From: Aquisalinus luteolus
GTDB lineage: Bacteria; Pseudomonadota; Alphaproteobacteria; Caulobacterales; Parvularculaceae
Assembly (NCBI RefSeq): GCF_009712425.2
Contig: NZ_VCJR02000007.1
Coordinates: 27,691 to 91,690, forward strand
Direction of reading: 5' to 3'
Length of the DNA: 64,000 bases
Under the pieces are notes generated by a model. That model worked only from the letters and a program-made list of their open reading frames with translations, was not told the DNA's origin and made no database searches. Both the position numbers and the translations under genes were made by a program. Positions 19,839-29,440 of this stretch are shown piece by piece; positions within the stretch are counted from its first letter, which is position 1, and each line of letters begins with the position of its first letter.

Positions 19839-20616
19839 AAAATACCGCGTGCTTGTTGTCGATGACGAAAAGCCCGCCAGAAAGCGACTTGGCAATCTGC
19901 TGGAGCAGCACGACGCGATATCCGAGATCGTCGAGGCGAAAAACGGCGTGGAGGCGGTATCGCAGATTGAGACCAATCCTCCCGACATCGTTTTCCTTGA
20001 TGTGCAGATGCCCGGCGTCGGTGGATTTGACGTCATCGATACCATCGGTCCCGAACATATGCCGCTGACGATTTTCGTCACGGCATATGACAAGTTTGCG
20101 CTGAAGGCGTTTGATGCCAGTGCGCTCGACTACCTGCTAAAACCATTCAGCGACAGCCGGTTCGAAACAGCCATGGACAAGGCTCTGGACCGGTTGGCTG
20201 AAAAATCGCCCCAGTCCCTTCACCAGGGGCAGGACAGCGAGGTGCTGGAGCTTATCGCAAGGCGCCAGAGACCCGGCGAGTTATGGAACTGGCTGGTCAT
20301 CAAGACGGGCGGCGTTACCAGGTTCATCATGGCAGAGGACATCGACTGGATCGAAGCGGCCGGCGTCTATGTGAACATCCACTCCCAGGGCAAGGAATAT
20401 CTCTATCGCGTCGGCATCGGCACAATCCTTGAACGCCTCGACCCGTTCCAGTTCGTCCGCATACATCGATCCAGCATCGTTAACGTGAAATCCATCAAGC
20501 ACCTTGAGAAGCGCTCGCACGGGGAGTTCGATGTCGTGCTAAAGGACGGCACATACCTCACCCTGACGCGCAGCTATCGCGAAGCCTTCGAGAATGCCCT
20601 GGGCCAGTCTCTCTAG
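19813..20616 (+). CDS. LytTR-type response regulator
   Basis: 267 residues with an N-terminal receiver domain (about 10-125): acidic pocket VVDDEK, phosphoacceptor Asp63 (FLDVQMPG), and the switch residues in FVTAYD and LLKPF. The C-terminal LytTR DNA-binding domain (about 150-265) contains IDWIEAAGVYVNIH and FVRIHRSSIVN, the normal AgrA/LytR signature. It overlaps the kinase gene by 26 bases. ATG 19813 is used here; ATG 19825 in the same frame would remove four residues and is equally possible. LytTR proteins bind pairs of imperfect direct repeats; I did not find a convincing pair in the neighbouring promoters. Confidence 0.92.
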   Translation: MSRVMSRNEKYRVLVVDDEKPARKRLGNLLEQHDAISEIVEAKNGVEAVSQIETNPPDIVFLDVQMPGVGGFDVIDTIGPEHMPLTIFVTAYDKFALKAFDASALDYLLKPFSDSRFETAMDKALDRLAEKSPQSLHQGQDSEVLELIARRQRPGELWNWLVIKTGGVTRFIMAEDIDWIEAAGVYVNIHSQGKEYLYRVGIGTILERLDPFQFVRIHRSSIVNVKSIKHLEKRSHGEFDVVLKDGTYLTLTRSYREAFENALGQSL

Positions 20617-20633
20617 TTGCGAACGCCCGAAAC

Positions 20634-22310
20634 CTAATAGGATTTCGGCAGGGAGCGTGACTCATTGCGCGCTTCATAACTGCCAAGCGTCACAATGAAG
20701 ATTTTCTGGAGGTCGGTAAAGTTCAGGCCGTAATCCGTCTGATCACCATTCCAGCGACGCTGGAACACCCATGCACCATTCTCGTACATCACTTCATCCG
20801 CAGAAACGATGATCGCCTTTCGGCCCGGCTGGTCATCCTCGTCTGCGGTGAATTCAATCCGCGCATTGCGCCCGGTCACCAGATAGCGATCATCGTCCAT
20901 CTTCGCCACGATGACGCCGGCATTGGGAAAATCGTCAGGGTCCTTCAGCCCTTCTGCATCGGGTGCTGACCAGGCCCGGTACCCGAATGGCCATTCATCG
21001 AAGCTGATTTCCCCTTGCCATTGCCCGAGATCGAGCAAGCGGTCGCTATTGTCATCCGGGCGACCAGCACCCCAGATACCATTTTCATATCCAAGCCGCG
21101 CCCACTCACCAGCCGCATCGCCGAGAAGCCGGTAGTTTTTTGCAAACTCCTCAATGGCATCATGCTCATAGCCGGGAACATCGCGCGGGATACCCTTGTA
21201 GGCATCGTCATCGATACCGAATGGCGAGAAACCGACCGCGCCGCGCCCGATCACCTCAAAGAAATATCTCGGATAGGAGGAATTCGCGCCGGTTTCGGAA
21301 ACGAACAGGGCATTGTCGGTCCGCTGGTACTGGTCAAGCACATTAGAATAGTCCTCAGACCCCGGAAGATAGATATCGGGGCTCAGCATATCGATCGCGG
21401 GCGCTCCCGCTTTCCAGATATCCAGCACGTTGAATGTCGGCCCGCCTGTCGCATACTGGCCGGGCTTTGCCGGTGCAGTAGGATGGCGTAGTGCCGCGTT
21501 CGTATACATCGGCAGGTCGTATACGGCACGTCCCGCCTCTGCGAGCTCGCCGGTATACCGCGCAAAACCATAGGCCGTGAAATACTCATCGGCATCTTCT
21601 CCGAAGGCCCTCTGCCAGCTCCCCTCCTCCACATTCATGGCCTCTGCCAGGCTGGCGGGTATGTCCCGTTCGAACAACGAGGTCGCATAGGTGGAATGGT
21701 CCCGCACCAGGCCGTAAACACCGACTTCGTTTTCGACCTGCACCATGATGACGGTGTGCTGCGGATCCACCTTCTTCAAATGCTGCATGAAGGCGATGAA
21801 TGCCTTCTTCTCGACCTCCAGCAATTCCGGTGTATGAGGCGACAGGGCATAATGATTGTCACCGTCCGGACGAACCATGCGGGGGAACCGCTCATTGTCC
21901 AGCTTCACCCATGCGGGACTATAGCTGGGCGAGGTATTCTTGAACGCGCCGAACCACAGCGGCACGAAACGGACGCCGCGCTCCCGCGCCTGTTCAACCA
22001 GCATGTCCACGAAGGAGAAATCATACTGCCCCTCGACGGGTTCGACCTGCTCCCAGGCGACCGGAATTTGCAGTGTATTGGCACCTAGCCGATCAACCAT
22101 CTCCCAGACACTATCGAGTGCCGCAGGATAGTTGCTGGAATTGTTGGTCTGTGCGCAAAGCATCAGGAAAGGTTGGCCATCGACGAACAAAGCCGCCCTG
22201 CCATCGTCATATCTGAACTGCGGCATTGAGGTGCCGCCTGCCCTGTCAGCGGCTTGTGGCGACACGGTCATGAAAAAAAGGGCGGCAAAGATCATCAGGA
22301 TTTTGGGCAT
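20634..22310 (-). CDS. GH35-type beta-galactosidase (DUF5597-like)
   Basis: 558 residues from ATG 22310, chosen because MPKILMIFAALFFMTVSPQA is a clear Sec signal and GGGAG precedes it; longer in-frame starts upstream lack both. The TIM barrel begins at FVDGQPFLML; WEQVEPVEGQYDF is typical of GH35 and GH42. The acid/base is Glu195 (QVENEVG) and the nucleophile Glu339 (FVSETGAN). The C-terminal beta region (about 420-555) resembles the DUF5597 extension of alphaproteobacterial and Bacteroides beta-galactosidases. It is periplasmic, probably removing terminal galactose from xyloglucan- or arabinogalactan-like side chains. It is convergent with the LytTR regulator and separated by 17 bases. Confidence 0.88.
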   Translation of the reverse strand: MPKILMIFAALFFMTVSPQAADRAGGTSMPQFRYDDGRAALFVDGQPFLMLCAQTNNSSNYPAALDSVWEMVDRLGANTLQIPVAWEQVEPVEGQYDFSFVDMLVEQARERGVRFVPLWFGAFKNTSPSYSPAWVKLDNERFPRMVRPDGDNHYALSPHTPELLEVEKKAFIAFMQHLKKVDPQHTVIMVQVENEVGVYGLVRDHSTYATSLFERDIPASLAEAMNVEEGSWQRAFGEDADEYFTAYGFARYTGELAEAGRAVYDLPMYTNAALRHPTAPAKPGQYATGGPTFNVLDIWKAGAPAIDMLSPDIYLPGSEDYSNVLDQYQRTDNALFVSETGANSSYPRYFFEVIGRGAVGFSPFGIDDDAYKGIPRDVPGYEHDAIEEFAKNYRLLGDAAGEWARLGYENGIWGAGRPDDNSDRLLDLGQWQGEISFDEWPFGYRAWSAPDAEGLKDPDDFPNAGVIVAKMDDDRYLVTGRNARIEFTADEDDQPGRKAIIVSADEVMYENGAWVFQRRWNGDQTDYGLNFTDLQKIFIVTLGSYEARNESRSLPKSY

Positions 22311-22680
22311 GAATGCTCCCTTTGGACTATTTTGTACTGCCATCTGCATAGCAGCATGAACAAGAATAACCCGGCAGCAGGTCACAGCAAAGACCTGTCG
22401 GATTAGCCCAGATTGTCGTAGATCCGAATGTCAATTTGTGTACCGAGTCCGTTTACGGATCTTTTTTTCAGGGGTCGACCCGCAAAATGTTCGCGCGCCC
22501 GCGCACCTACCCGTCTTGTTGTTTTTAAGATGATATCTTACCAGCCCAGGCGGTACGCACTACCTGTCAAGCGATATACCACCAGACTTTTTCACCAACG
22601 GGTTCAGCGCAACGGCAGAGCGGTTCTGTACCGTGCTGAATAGGTGCTTGAGCCTTCAGCTCAAGTACGTCGCGCGCGGC
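22311..22680. other. Intergenic region between GH35 and S9 peptidase genes
   Basis: 370 bases. It holds the leader of the GH35 gene and the 3' flank of the S9 peptidase gene. A 7-bp perfect hairpin CTTGAGC/GCTCAAG (22647-22665) lies just past the peptidase stop, but no U-run follows on the minus strand. AGATCCG (22420-22426) and CGGATCT (22456-22462) pair across 29 bases, followed on the plus strand by a T-run with no plus-strand gene to terminate. No coding frame is convincing. Confidence 0.45.
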
Positions 22681-24813
22681 TTACCGGGAAGAACGCAGTT
22701 CGTTCCATCTGTCATATTGTTCTTCATCTGTGGAATCAGGCTGTTCCTGACCTTTCAGCCAGAACAGGAACCACTCAAGATTAAGTATGGCAGACGCGCG
22801 CTTTAATTCAGGGTCGCGCAGATTGTGTCCGCTTTGCGGGTATATGACAAACTCGGTCGCGACACCCGCCTGCGTTGCTGCCTTCGGGCCACCCATCATG
22901 GTTATCGCCTGGGAATAAGCGCCAGCCTCAAACAAGATGGCTGTTTCAACACCATCGAAATGGAATTCCGGCGAAGTTTCCAGATAACGCTCCGGCCGCT
23001 CCCAAAGTCCGCCACCCCACAATTCATGATAACCTCGTTCATAGAGGTATGTCGGGCTATACAGATATGTCAGCATATTATTCTGCGGACCTTCAGCGAA
23101 AGACGCAGCGACAAACCGGTCTTTTTCTCTTGTCACGATCAGGGAACCAAGCCAGGCGCCATGGCTGTGCCCCGAAAGGCCCAGCCGCTCCGGGTCTGCG
23201 GTCCCCCGCGCCACCAGGCTCTCAATGCCGTTCAGAACATCTTCCAGTGCCTCGTCATCTGACGCACGGGGATTGGCAAAATCATTTCCAAAGCTCTGTG
23301 TACCACGATAATTCGGGATGAAGACTGCCACGCCCTCGAGAGCCAGGAGTTCAAGGGGATACGGCCAGATGCCACCATATTGAGTATAATATTGCGCAAA
23401 TCTGGAGGTCATCGGCATCGCCGGGCCGCCATGGAGAAACGTCAGGAGCGGTAATGGTACCTGTGACGCAGAAGCGTCAGGTGGTAATAACAGCCAGCCC
23501 TGCAGCGCATCGCCATCCGCCCCTGTCCAGCTAACCTCCTCGGCAACCGGCAACTCTTTCCCGGCGATTGTGTCATTCGCACGGGACAACTGGACGAGCT
23601 GCCCGTCCTGCAAAAGGAAAATTTCCGGCGGGGCACCATGCTGTTCGTAAACAAAAGCGATGGTTTCGCCGCTTTCATCGAATGAGGCGAGATAGCTATC
23701 CCCCGAAAATTCTCCCAGAACATCAACCGGGCGGGCGCCTAACGTGCCTGGCTGGAAGACACTTTGTTGGCCAAGATACATTCCCTCGGTAACGGCTCGC
23801 CCATCGCCGAGCAGCGAAACCTCCCGACCCGGAGGATAGATATCATAATCATACCACGTTTCCGATTCACCTGTAGATCGATCATTGACATCGACGTACC
23901 GAATATGGCGCCTGTCCCGCCAGAGACTGGACTGCAAGACTCGGCGAATGATCAACTGATCACCACCGGCTGTCCATTCACCGCCGTTGTAATAGACTGC
24001 GTCATCACTCGTATCGAATGGGCGTGCCTTGAGGAGTGTCCAAAATTCATTCGTCTGCAAATCGAAAACACCGATGCTCGTATAAAGCGGGGCAAACGGG
24101 CTGTCTGGTATGTCATCGCCCAGATAGGCTACCGAAAGCCTTGTCCCGTCAGGTGACCAGTGAAAGTCTACTGCATCGCCCGGAATATCGACGGTGATGT
24201 CGTCTCCTCCCGAACGCCCGATGTGAAGACTCCGCCTTGAGGATGAGCGTCCCTCGGCAAAGTGTGGATTGACGAAGTGAAATTGTCGCAGGGAGGAATG
24301 GTCCACAATGATGGGCTCATTGCCTTTGTGAAATTGTTCAAACAGGGATGGTTCACGTGGTCCGGCAGGCTGCGCCTGTACTGACGTCCACGCGAAGCCG
24401 CCACTCCCTGACAAGGCATAAGCCGAAACGGGATCTGCCGATTTAGTCAGCTGTCTGGTTTCTCCTGAAAATATTTCAGTGGCATAAACCTGCCTCTCGC
24501 CATTGCTGGCGGACATATATGTCAGGCTGGTCCCATCATTGCCCCAGGCAAGTCCGCGGGCGTCATCCGGAATATCCATATCCAGCGGCTCTTGGTCAGG
24601 CAGCGCCCTTTGAACGATGACGGTACGTCCGAGGTCTGCTGCCCCGCCCCGCTGAACATATGCGATCCACTCGCCATCTGGTGACAATGCAAGTTCTTCG
24701 AAGGTATGGAGCCGATCATAATCATCTATAGTAAACCGGGTGGTGTCGGGGGTGGACAGCGCACTGTCCACCCCTATCAGTAGTGTACCGATTAATAGAA
24801 ATAGTTCGGTCAC
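22681..24813 (-). CDS. S9-family prolyl oligopeptidase-like peptidase
   Basis: 710 residues from a GTG start at 24813, preceded by GAGGGAA. A Sec signal (about 1-20) implies a periplasmic protein. The beta-propeller (about 35-420) contains WD40-like repeats such as LSPDGEWIAYV and WSPDGTRLSV. The alpha/beta-hydrolase domain has the oxyanion strand FLHGGP, nucleophile Ser550 (GLSGHSHGAW) and His663 (YPQSGHN). The usual acid in HGxxDxxV is not evident: the matching stretch reads FEAGAYSQA. The gene starts 38 bases after the STN-bearing TonB receptor and is the last of the FecI-FecR operon, so it probably degrades the peptide-containing ligand the receptor imports. Exact specificity is unknown. 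Confidence 0.88.
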   Translation of the reverse strand: MTELFLLIGTLLIGVDSALSTPDTTRFTIDDYDRLHTFEELALSPDGEWIAYVQRGGAADLGRTVIVQRALPDQEPLDMDIPDDARGLAWGNDGTSLTYMSASNGERQVYATEIFSGETRQLTKSADPVSAYALSGSGGFAWTSVQAQPAGPREPSLFEQFHKGNEPIIVDHSSLRQFHFVNPHFAEGRSSSRRSLHIGRSGGDDITVDIPGDAVDFHWSPDGTRLSVAYLGDDIPDSPFAPLYTSIGVFDLQTNEFWTLLKARPFDTSDDAVYYNGGEWTAGGDQLIIRRVLQSSLWRDRRHIRYVDVNDRSTGESETWYDYDIYPPGREVSLLGDGRAVTEGMYLGQQSVFQPGTLGARPVDVLGEFSGDSYLASFDESGETIAFVYEQHGAPPEIFLLQDGQLVQLSRANDTIAGKELPVAEEVSWTGADGDALQGWLLLPPDASASQVPLPLLTFLHGGPAMPMTSRFAQYYTQYGGIWPYPLELLALEGVAVFIPNYRGTQSFGNDFANPRASDDEALEDVLNGIESLVARGTADPERLGLSGHSHGAWLGSLIVTREKDRFVAASFAEGPQNNMLTYLYSPTYLYERGYHELWGGGLWERPERYLETSPEFHFDGVETAILFEAGAYSQAITMMGGPKAATQAGVATEFVIYPQSGHNLRDPELKRASAILNLEWFLFWLKGQEQPDSTDEEQYDRWNELRSSR

Positions 24814-24851
24814 TTACCAGTTCCCTCTATGGTTTCCCCAACACTGTCGTG

Positions 24852-27632
24852 TCAGAAGCTTGTCGACAGTTCTGCCGATACAAACCTGCCAAGCGGTGAT
24901 GCGTTTGTCGGGTCATAACCGTAGACAGAGAATGTCGGCGCATTCGTCGTGCTGGGCGGATCGTTATCGAAGATATTCTGCACCGAGAACCGAACCCGTG
25001 GATCGCCCAGATTACCGCCGGCAAACTGACTGCCCAGATCATACGATACGGAAAGGTCGTATGTGGTCCAGGCATCCACTTTTTGAGCACCCGGCAAGTC
25101 GTCGAAACGATAGCTGTTGGTATAATTAACAAACAGGTTCGTCCTCAACGCATCCTTGGCAAAGCCTGTGCGACCGCGCAGGCGCAGATGTGTCGGATTA
25201 TACAGAGTATCGATCCGCGAGACGGCAGGCGTTGTAGGAGTAGCCTGCTGCTCATACTCAAGAATATATGAACCGCTTACACCTAGTGAGAACTCACCAT
25301 AATCAGTGTCAACACCATAATTCGTACTGAAATCGAACCCCTGAACGAGTGTTCTTGTCAGGTTCTTGGTCAGCTGGACAGTACTGATGATCTGGGCATC
25401 CAGCGGATCGACATCACCACGCAGCTGGATATTCTGCACACTGTTAAGAAGACTGTTGATTGTCTCCAGTGACGGCATGTACTCGACTGTTCCCGGTGGG
25501 AAGGCGGTATCATCCGCCCAGGCAATATTTGGCGCATCGAAAACGCTTCTGTTGTTGGGTACAGGCGTGTTGCCGAGACGGTTCTCAAAGTCGATATCAA
25601 GATATGTGGCTTCAAGCGAAAACCGGTGGGCACCGAAGTCCTTATCGAAATCGAACCCAGCCGTGAAGGTCTGCGACTCCTCCGCTTCCAGATTTCTGGC
25701 CGTGCCGGAGACATAGATGGCCGTCACATCTGCGATCGAAGGATCAGCCGGCGTTAACCCGAACACGTTGTTGATATCCGCAGTCCCGGCCACAAAGGCG
25801 GTATAGTCGAGCGCCCCGACACGCCCCAATGGCGGCGGATTAAACGACTTGCCGAAGGATGCCCGCAGACGAAGTGGTTCAACGGGAGCCCACAGCACAC
25901 CGATCTTTGGGGTCGTCTGCGATCCGAAGTCACTATAGTCCTCGTATCGGCTGGAGAGGCTCAGATCGAGACGATGCGCACCTGCAATGCCATCCTCTTC
26001 GGAGATCAGTGGAACGTACAGCTCACCAAATACCGCCGAGACATTGCGATCTGCTTCGCGTTGCACCGTGTCAGTATCTATTCGAATGTTAGAGAAGGAT
26101 TCTTCTCGATACTGACCACCGAAAGCACCATGCACATCCACACCCCAGAGCGTACCCAGAATACCGGAGGCCTTGGCATCAAGCGTCCATAAATCTGAAT
26201 CGAGTTTGGTGTGCCAACTGGAATCCACTTCCGTGACTACATCGCCTTTGGTTTTGCTGTAGGCACCGATGAAATCGGCCGTCCAGTTTTCGGACAAGTT
26301 CCACTCGAGAGCCGCTGACGCAGATACGGTCGATGTATCGGGAAGGATACGGATGTAGTAGTTCGAACCAGACCAGTCCCGTTCGCCTGTTCGCTTGCCG
26401 TACAGCACATCCGACCTGAATCTCAGGTTTGGCGAAATGTCCTGCGTGACTGCGGCAACGACAGAATGACGCTCCGAACTCGGGAAAAGATCGTTCGGCA
26501 GAAACGCTTCCGAGGAGAAAGAACGGTCTGCCGCACTCAGGTTTCCCCGATTGAAATATTCATAGGCAATGATGGCGTTACCGCCGTCCCAAGCCTCACC
26601 ATAAGTCAGGCTCGCCCTGTACTCGTCCAGATCCCCGTCCGTGACAGAGCCATATCGCACCATGGCTTCGGCACCGTCATAATCGTCACGAAGAATGAAG
26701 TTCATGACGCCGGCGACAGCATCGCCACCATAAATCGACGATGCACCATCGGTCAGAACTTCCACGCGCTCGATGGCAGAGGCAGGGAAAAGGGAAATAT
26801 CGACAAAGTCGCCAAGCCCTGAAGATGGCGCGACACGGTGATTGTTGAGGAGCACAAGCGTACTACCTGAACCGAGACCACGCAGGTTGGCACTTGAGCC
26901 GTATGTCCCTGCACGCCCTGAGTTGTAACTCGCGCTGAAGTCGTTTGGCAGGCCACCGATCACCTCGGCATTGGAACCGCCACCGAAGTTTTGCGGCATC
27001 GTTTTCAGGAAGTCCTGGATTGTTGATGCACCGCTTTCCTGAATGTCTTCCCGGCTGAACACCTGGGTTGGCGAACTGTCTGGCGCGATCCCCCTGATGT
27101 TCGTCCCTGTAACGATGATTACATCATCACGCGCGGGTGTGCTTTCCGTTTCGGTGCTCTCCACCTCTTCGCCGTCACGATCCTCGATCTCTTCGACGTC
27201 CTGAGCGTATGCTGTTGCCGATGATATACCAGCGACCCCTGCCAGCAACGCCTTTACGAATTTCTTGCTACCCATTTTCTCTGTTGGCTCCCGTTCAATG
27301 CGCGAAATGACAATCACTTCGCTCTCGGTAAGGTCAGCAGAAAACTCAGTACCCCGAAGCAATTCGTTTAACGCCTCGGAGATGGTCATGTAGCCCGCAA
27401 CGGGGTTTACACCCCGGCTTTCAGCCAATTCGTATGGGTGGAGATATCCAATTCTGGCCTGTCTTGATATTTCGGCCAGTGCTTCTCCCAAGGTCTCTTC
27501 ATCAACATGAAACTGATATTGATGATCCTGCTCAAAACCCCGAGCTTCACCACCTGCTGCAAGCACACAGCAGCACACGGCGAAAGTCATCGCCGCATTC
27601 ATCACTGCAACCCTTACAGCACCCACTCTCAT
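24852..27632 (-). CDS. TonB-dependent receptor with STN signalling domain
   Basis: 926 residues. After a Sec signal comes a secretin/TonB short N-terminal (STN) domain, about 35-112 (YQFHVDEETLGEALAEISRQ), which contacts FecR-type regulators. Residues 120-144 look like a second, internal signal peptide (MGSKKFVKALLAGVAG followed by an AYAQ end). Then come an acidic linker, TonB box DVIIVTG (170-176), a plug domain with PQNFGGGSNAE, and a beta barrel ending in STSF. The upstream genes encode its sigma and FecR partners. The ligand is unknown; the neighbouring S9 peptidase suggests a peptide or peptide siderophore. ATG 27632 is used; ATG 27602, with AAGGG nearby, is an alternative that keeps the hydrophobic core. 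Confidence 0.92.
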   Translation of the reverse strand: MRVGAVRVAVMNAAMTFAVCCCVLAAGGEARGFEQDHQYQFHVDEETLGEALAEISRQARIGYLHPYELAESRGVNPVAGYMTISEALNELLRGTEFSADLTESEVIVISRIEREPTEKMGSKKFVKALLAGVAGISSATAYAQDVEEIEDRDGEEVESTETESTPARDDVIIVTGTNIRGIAPDSSPTQVFSREDIQESGASTIQDFLKTMPQNFGGGSNAEVIGGLPNDFSASYNSGRAGTYGSSANLRGLGSGSTLVLLNNHRVAPSSGLGDFVDISLFPASAIERVEVLTDGASSIYGGDAVAGVMNFILRDDYDGAEAMVRYGSVTDGDLDEYRASLTYGEAWDGGNAIIAYEYFNRGNLSAADRSFSSEAFLPNDLFPSSERHSVVAAVTQDISPNLRFRSDVLYGKRTGERDWSGSNYYIRILPDTSTVSASAALEWNLSENWTADFIGAYSKTKGDVVTEVDSSWHTKLDSDLWTLDAKASGILGTLWGVDVHGAFGGQYREESFSNIRIDTDTVQREADRNVSAVFGELYVPLISEEDGIAGAHRLDLSLSSRYEDYSDFGSQTTPKIGVLWAPVEPLRLRASFGKSFNPPPLGRVGALDYTAFVAGTADINNVFGLTPADPSIADVTAIYVSGTARNLEAEESQTFTAGFDFDKDFGAHRFSLEATYLDIDFENRLGNTPVPNNRSVFDAPNIAWADDTAFPPGTVEYMPSLETINSLLNSVQNIQLRGDVDPLDAQIISTVQLTKNLTRTLVQGFDFSTNYGVDTDYGEFSLGVSGSYILEYEQQATPTTPAVSRIDTLYNPTHLRLRGRTGFAKDALRTNLFVNYTNSYRFDDLPGAQKVDAWTTYDLSVSYDLGSQFAGGNLGDPRVRFSVQNIFDNDPPSTTNAPTFSVYGYDPTNASPLGRFVSAELSTSF

Positions 27633-27723
27633 TGGCCTAACGGATCATCCCCTCTGTGTTTTCGTCGGCCTTGTTAGTTCAGACTGACGAGAACGTAATA
27701 TCCACAGTATAAAAACGATTATT

Positions 27724-28776
27724 TTATAAATTTTCTTTTTCTTCCCTATACGAAAGAACGATCATATCACTCGACTGCTCGACAGCGACAATGCCGAAGG
27801 CCCGTTCCAGCGACTCAAACATTCCACTGACGTTACCGGCCTCGAACGAGCCGGAAATCGGGAGCGTAGCGATTGCCTCATCTTCGATACGGATATCAAC
27901 ATCCGTATACCGCCTCATCTCTTCAACCACGTCCGCAAGTGGATCACCCGAGAAAGACAGGAACCCGTCCCGCCACATCAGGCTGCGGGCCAGTGCTGAT
28001 GTCTCCAGCTTTTCCCTGCGTTCCTGCCGGTCATCGAACACAGCACGCTCGTTGACGGCAAGCGCCGCAATGGAATTCCAGCTTTCGGGATCTTCCCGCT
28101 GGAGCTGTGCCTGCGAATTGTTTCCCGTTCGCCGAAAGACTTCCACAATCCCTTCCTCAACCGTCACGTCCACTTCCTTATCGATCACACGGACGGCAAA
28201 GGCGGTGCCGACTGCCTCGACCACACCGCCGGCGGCAAAAACGCGGAATGGCCTGTCGGGATCTTCCGCCACAGCAAAATGCGCTTCACCCGATTCCAGG
28301 ATGACCGTCCTGGAGCGACGACCGATATCGATATGGACTTCAGTGTCGGTGTTCAATACCACAACGGACCCATCGACGAGACCAACCTCACGACGTTCGC
28401 CTTTGACAGTTTCAGCCGTGAGTTGCTGTGTCGCAACCCAGAACTGGGTTGTACTGAGCACTATGGCACCGACGAGCAGCAGCAGGCACGCCGCAATGGC
28501 GCCGCCCATGAAGCGCGACCACGAGGCATCCGCCTGCGGCTCCTCCGCCAGCGGATCGATAAGCCGGTAGGCGGCAAGCCGGTCTGCATCGCTCCAGACG
28601 GTGGCCAGTCGTGTAAACGCCTCCTCGAACCGCGGGCTCTTGCGCATCCGCTCTTTCAGGCTGGCAATCATGTCAGGTGTTACATCTTCGCTGTCCAGCC
28701 GGATGATCCAGGCTGCAGCCTCCTCCTCGATAACGGCGTTATCGGGAAACTCGATAATGTTCTCTCTAGTCGCCAT
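27724..28776 (-). CDS. FecR-family anti-sigma / sigma regulator
   Basis: 350 residues from ATG 28776 (GAGAAGGAG upstream). The N-terminal cytoplasmic DUF4880 segment (about 10-65, AAAWIIRLDSE) binds the sigma factor; a single membrane span (about 88-112) follows. The periplasmic FecR domain begins at GERREVGLVDGSVVVLNTDTE, and the C-terminal STN-contacting region contains FSGDPLADVVEEMRRYTDVDIRI. It should relay receptor occupancy from the downstream STN-TonB receptor to the sigma factor. Its start overlaps the sigma gene end by 11 bases, so the two are coupled and probably made in fixed ratio. Confidence 0.92.
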   Translation of the reverse strand: MATRENIIEFPDNAVIEEEAAAWIIRLDSEDVTPDMIASLKERMRKSPRFEEAFTRLATVWSDADRLAAYRLIDPLAEEPQADASWSRFMGGAIAACLLLLVGAIVLSTTQFWVATQQLTAETVKGERREVGLVDGSVVVLNTDTEVHIDIGRRSRTVILESGEAHFAVAEDPDRPFRVFAAGGVVEAVGTAFAVRVIDKEVDVTVEEGIVEVFRRTGNNSQAQLQREDPESWNSIAALAVNERAVFDDRQERREKLETSALARSLMWRDGFLSFSGDPLADVVEEMRRYTDVDIRIEDEAIATLPISGSFEAGNVSGMFESLERAFGIVAVEQSSDMIVLSYREEKENL

Positions 28777-29440
28777 TGTGCAATGGCTCCTTCTCCCTTG
28801 TCGGCGCACCTGTTATTTTTTGATGGTGCGCTCTTGTTACTGTTTCGCCAAATTCCTGCGGATCATAGCCGTGCTCGCGCATATAGTTGCTGCACTTGAT
28901 CAGGCCTTGGGCGGCATGTTTTTCGGCAGTAGACACCGCAATACCCAGTTTTTCGGCGACTTCCTTCATGGACAAGCCTTCGATCTTCCGCAAAATGAAG
29001 ACCTTGCGGCAAACTGGCGGCAGCTGTGAAACGGCCATTGACAGGGTTGCCAGCTTTCGACGCGAGTCATGAATATCTTCAGCGCCGACGCCATCCCTAT
29101 CCAAAAAGACCGCCTTGTCCTCCGTTTCCTCCATATAGCTAGTGGTTGTATTTGATTTTTTTGCCAGCTCGCTCAGGGCTGAATGCTTCGCAGCACGAAA
29201 CAAAAGCGCTTTCGGGTTGAGGACAGGCCCCCGCAATTCGGTTGCAAAGACCTTTATGAACGCCTCATGGGCGATGTCCTCAACGTCTTGGGATCGTGAA
29301 AAAAATCTGTACAGATATTTCTTTATAGCCTTCTCGTGATGGAGATAAGCTTCCAGAATATTGCTCACATCAGCCCCTTTAACGCCTAGCCCGGTAGCCA
29401 CAATACCTGCACGCAGGCCAGCCACCTCATGACTCCCCAT
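28766..29440 (-). CDS. ECF sigma factor (FecI-like)
   Basis: 224 residues. Region 2 contains YLYRFFSRSQDVEDIAHEAFIKVF and region 4 the helix-turn-helix around LSMKEVAEKLGIAVSTAEKHAAQGL, both typical of FecI-type extracytoplasmic-function sigma factors. The N-terminal 25 residues before VSNILEAYLHHEKAIKKYL are poorly conserved in character, so the true start may lie further in. The C-terminal tail beyond about residue 190 (TRAHHQKITGAPTREKEPL) is longer than usual. It is the first gene of a minus-strand operon with fecR, the STN receptor and the S9 peptidase, and should direct their transcription. It is divergent from the phoD gene. Confidence 0.9.
   Translation of the reverse strand: MGSHEVAGLRAGIVATGLGVKGADVSNILEAYLHHEKAIKKYLYRFFSRSQDVEDIAHEAFIKVFATELRGPVLNPKALLFRAAKHSALSELAKKSNTTTSYMEETEDKAVFLDRDGVGAEDIHDSRRKLATLSMAVSQLPPVCRKVFILRKIEGLSMKEVAEKLGIAVSTAEKHAAQGLIKCSNYMREHGYDPQEFGETVTRAHHQKITGAPTREKEPLHNGD

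Noticed and set aside
22420..22470. Plus-strand terminator with T-run
   Set aside because: The stem is weak (29-base loop) and no plus-strand gene ends nearby.
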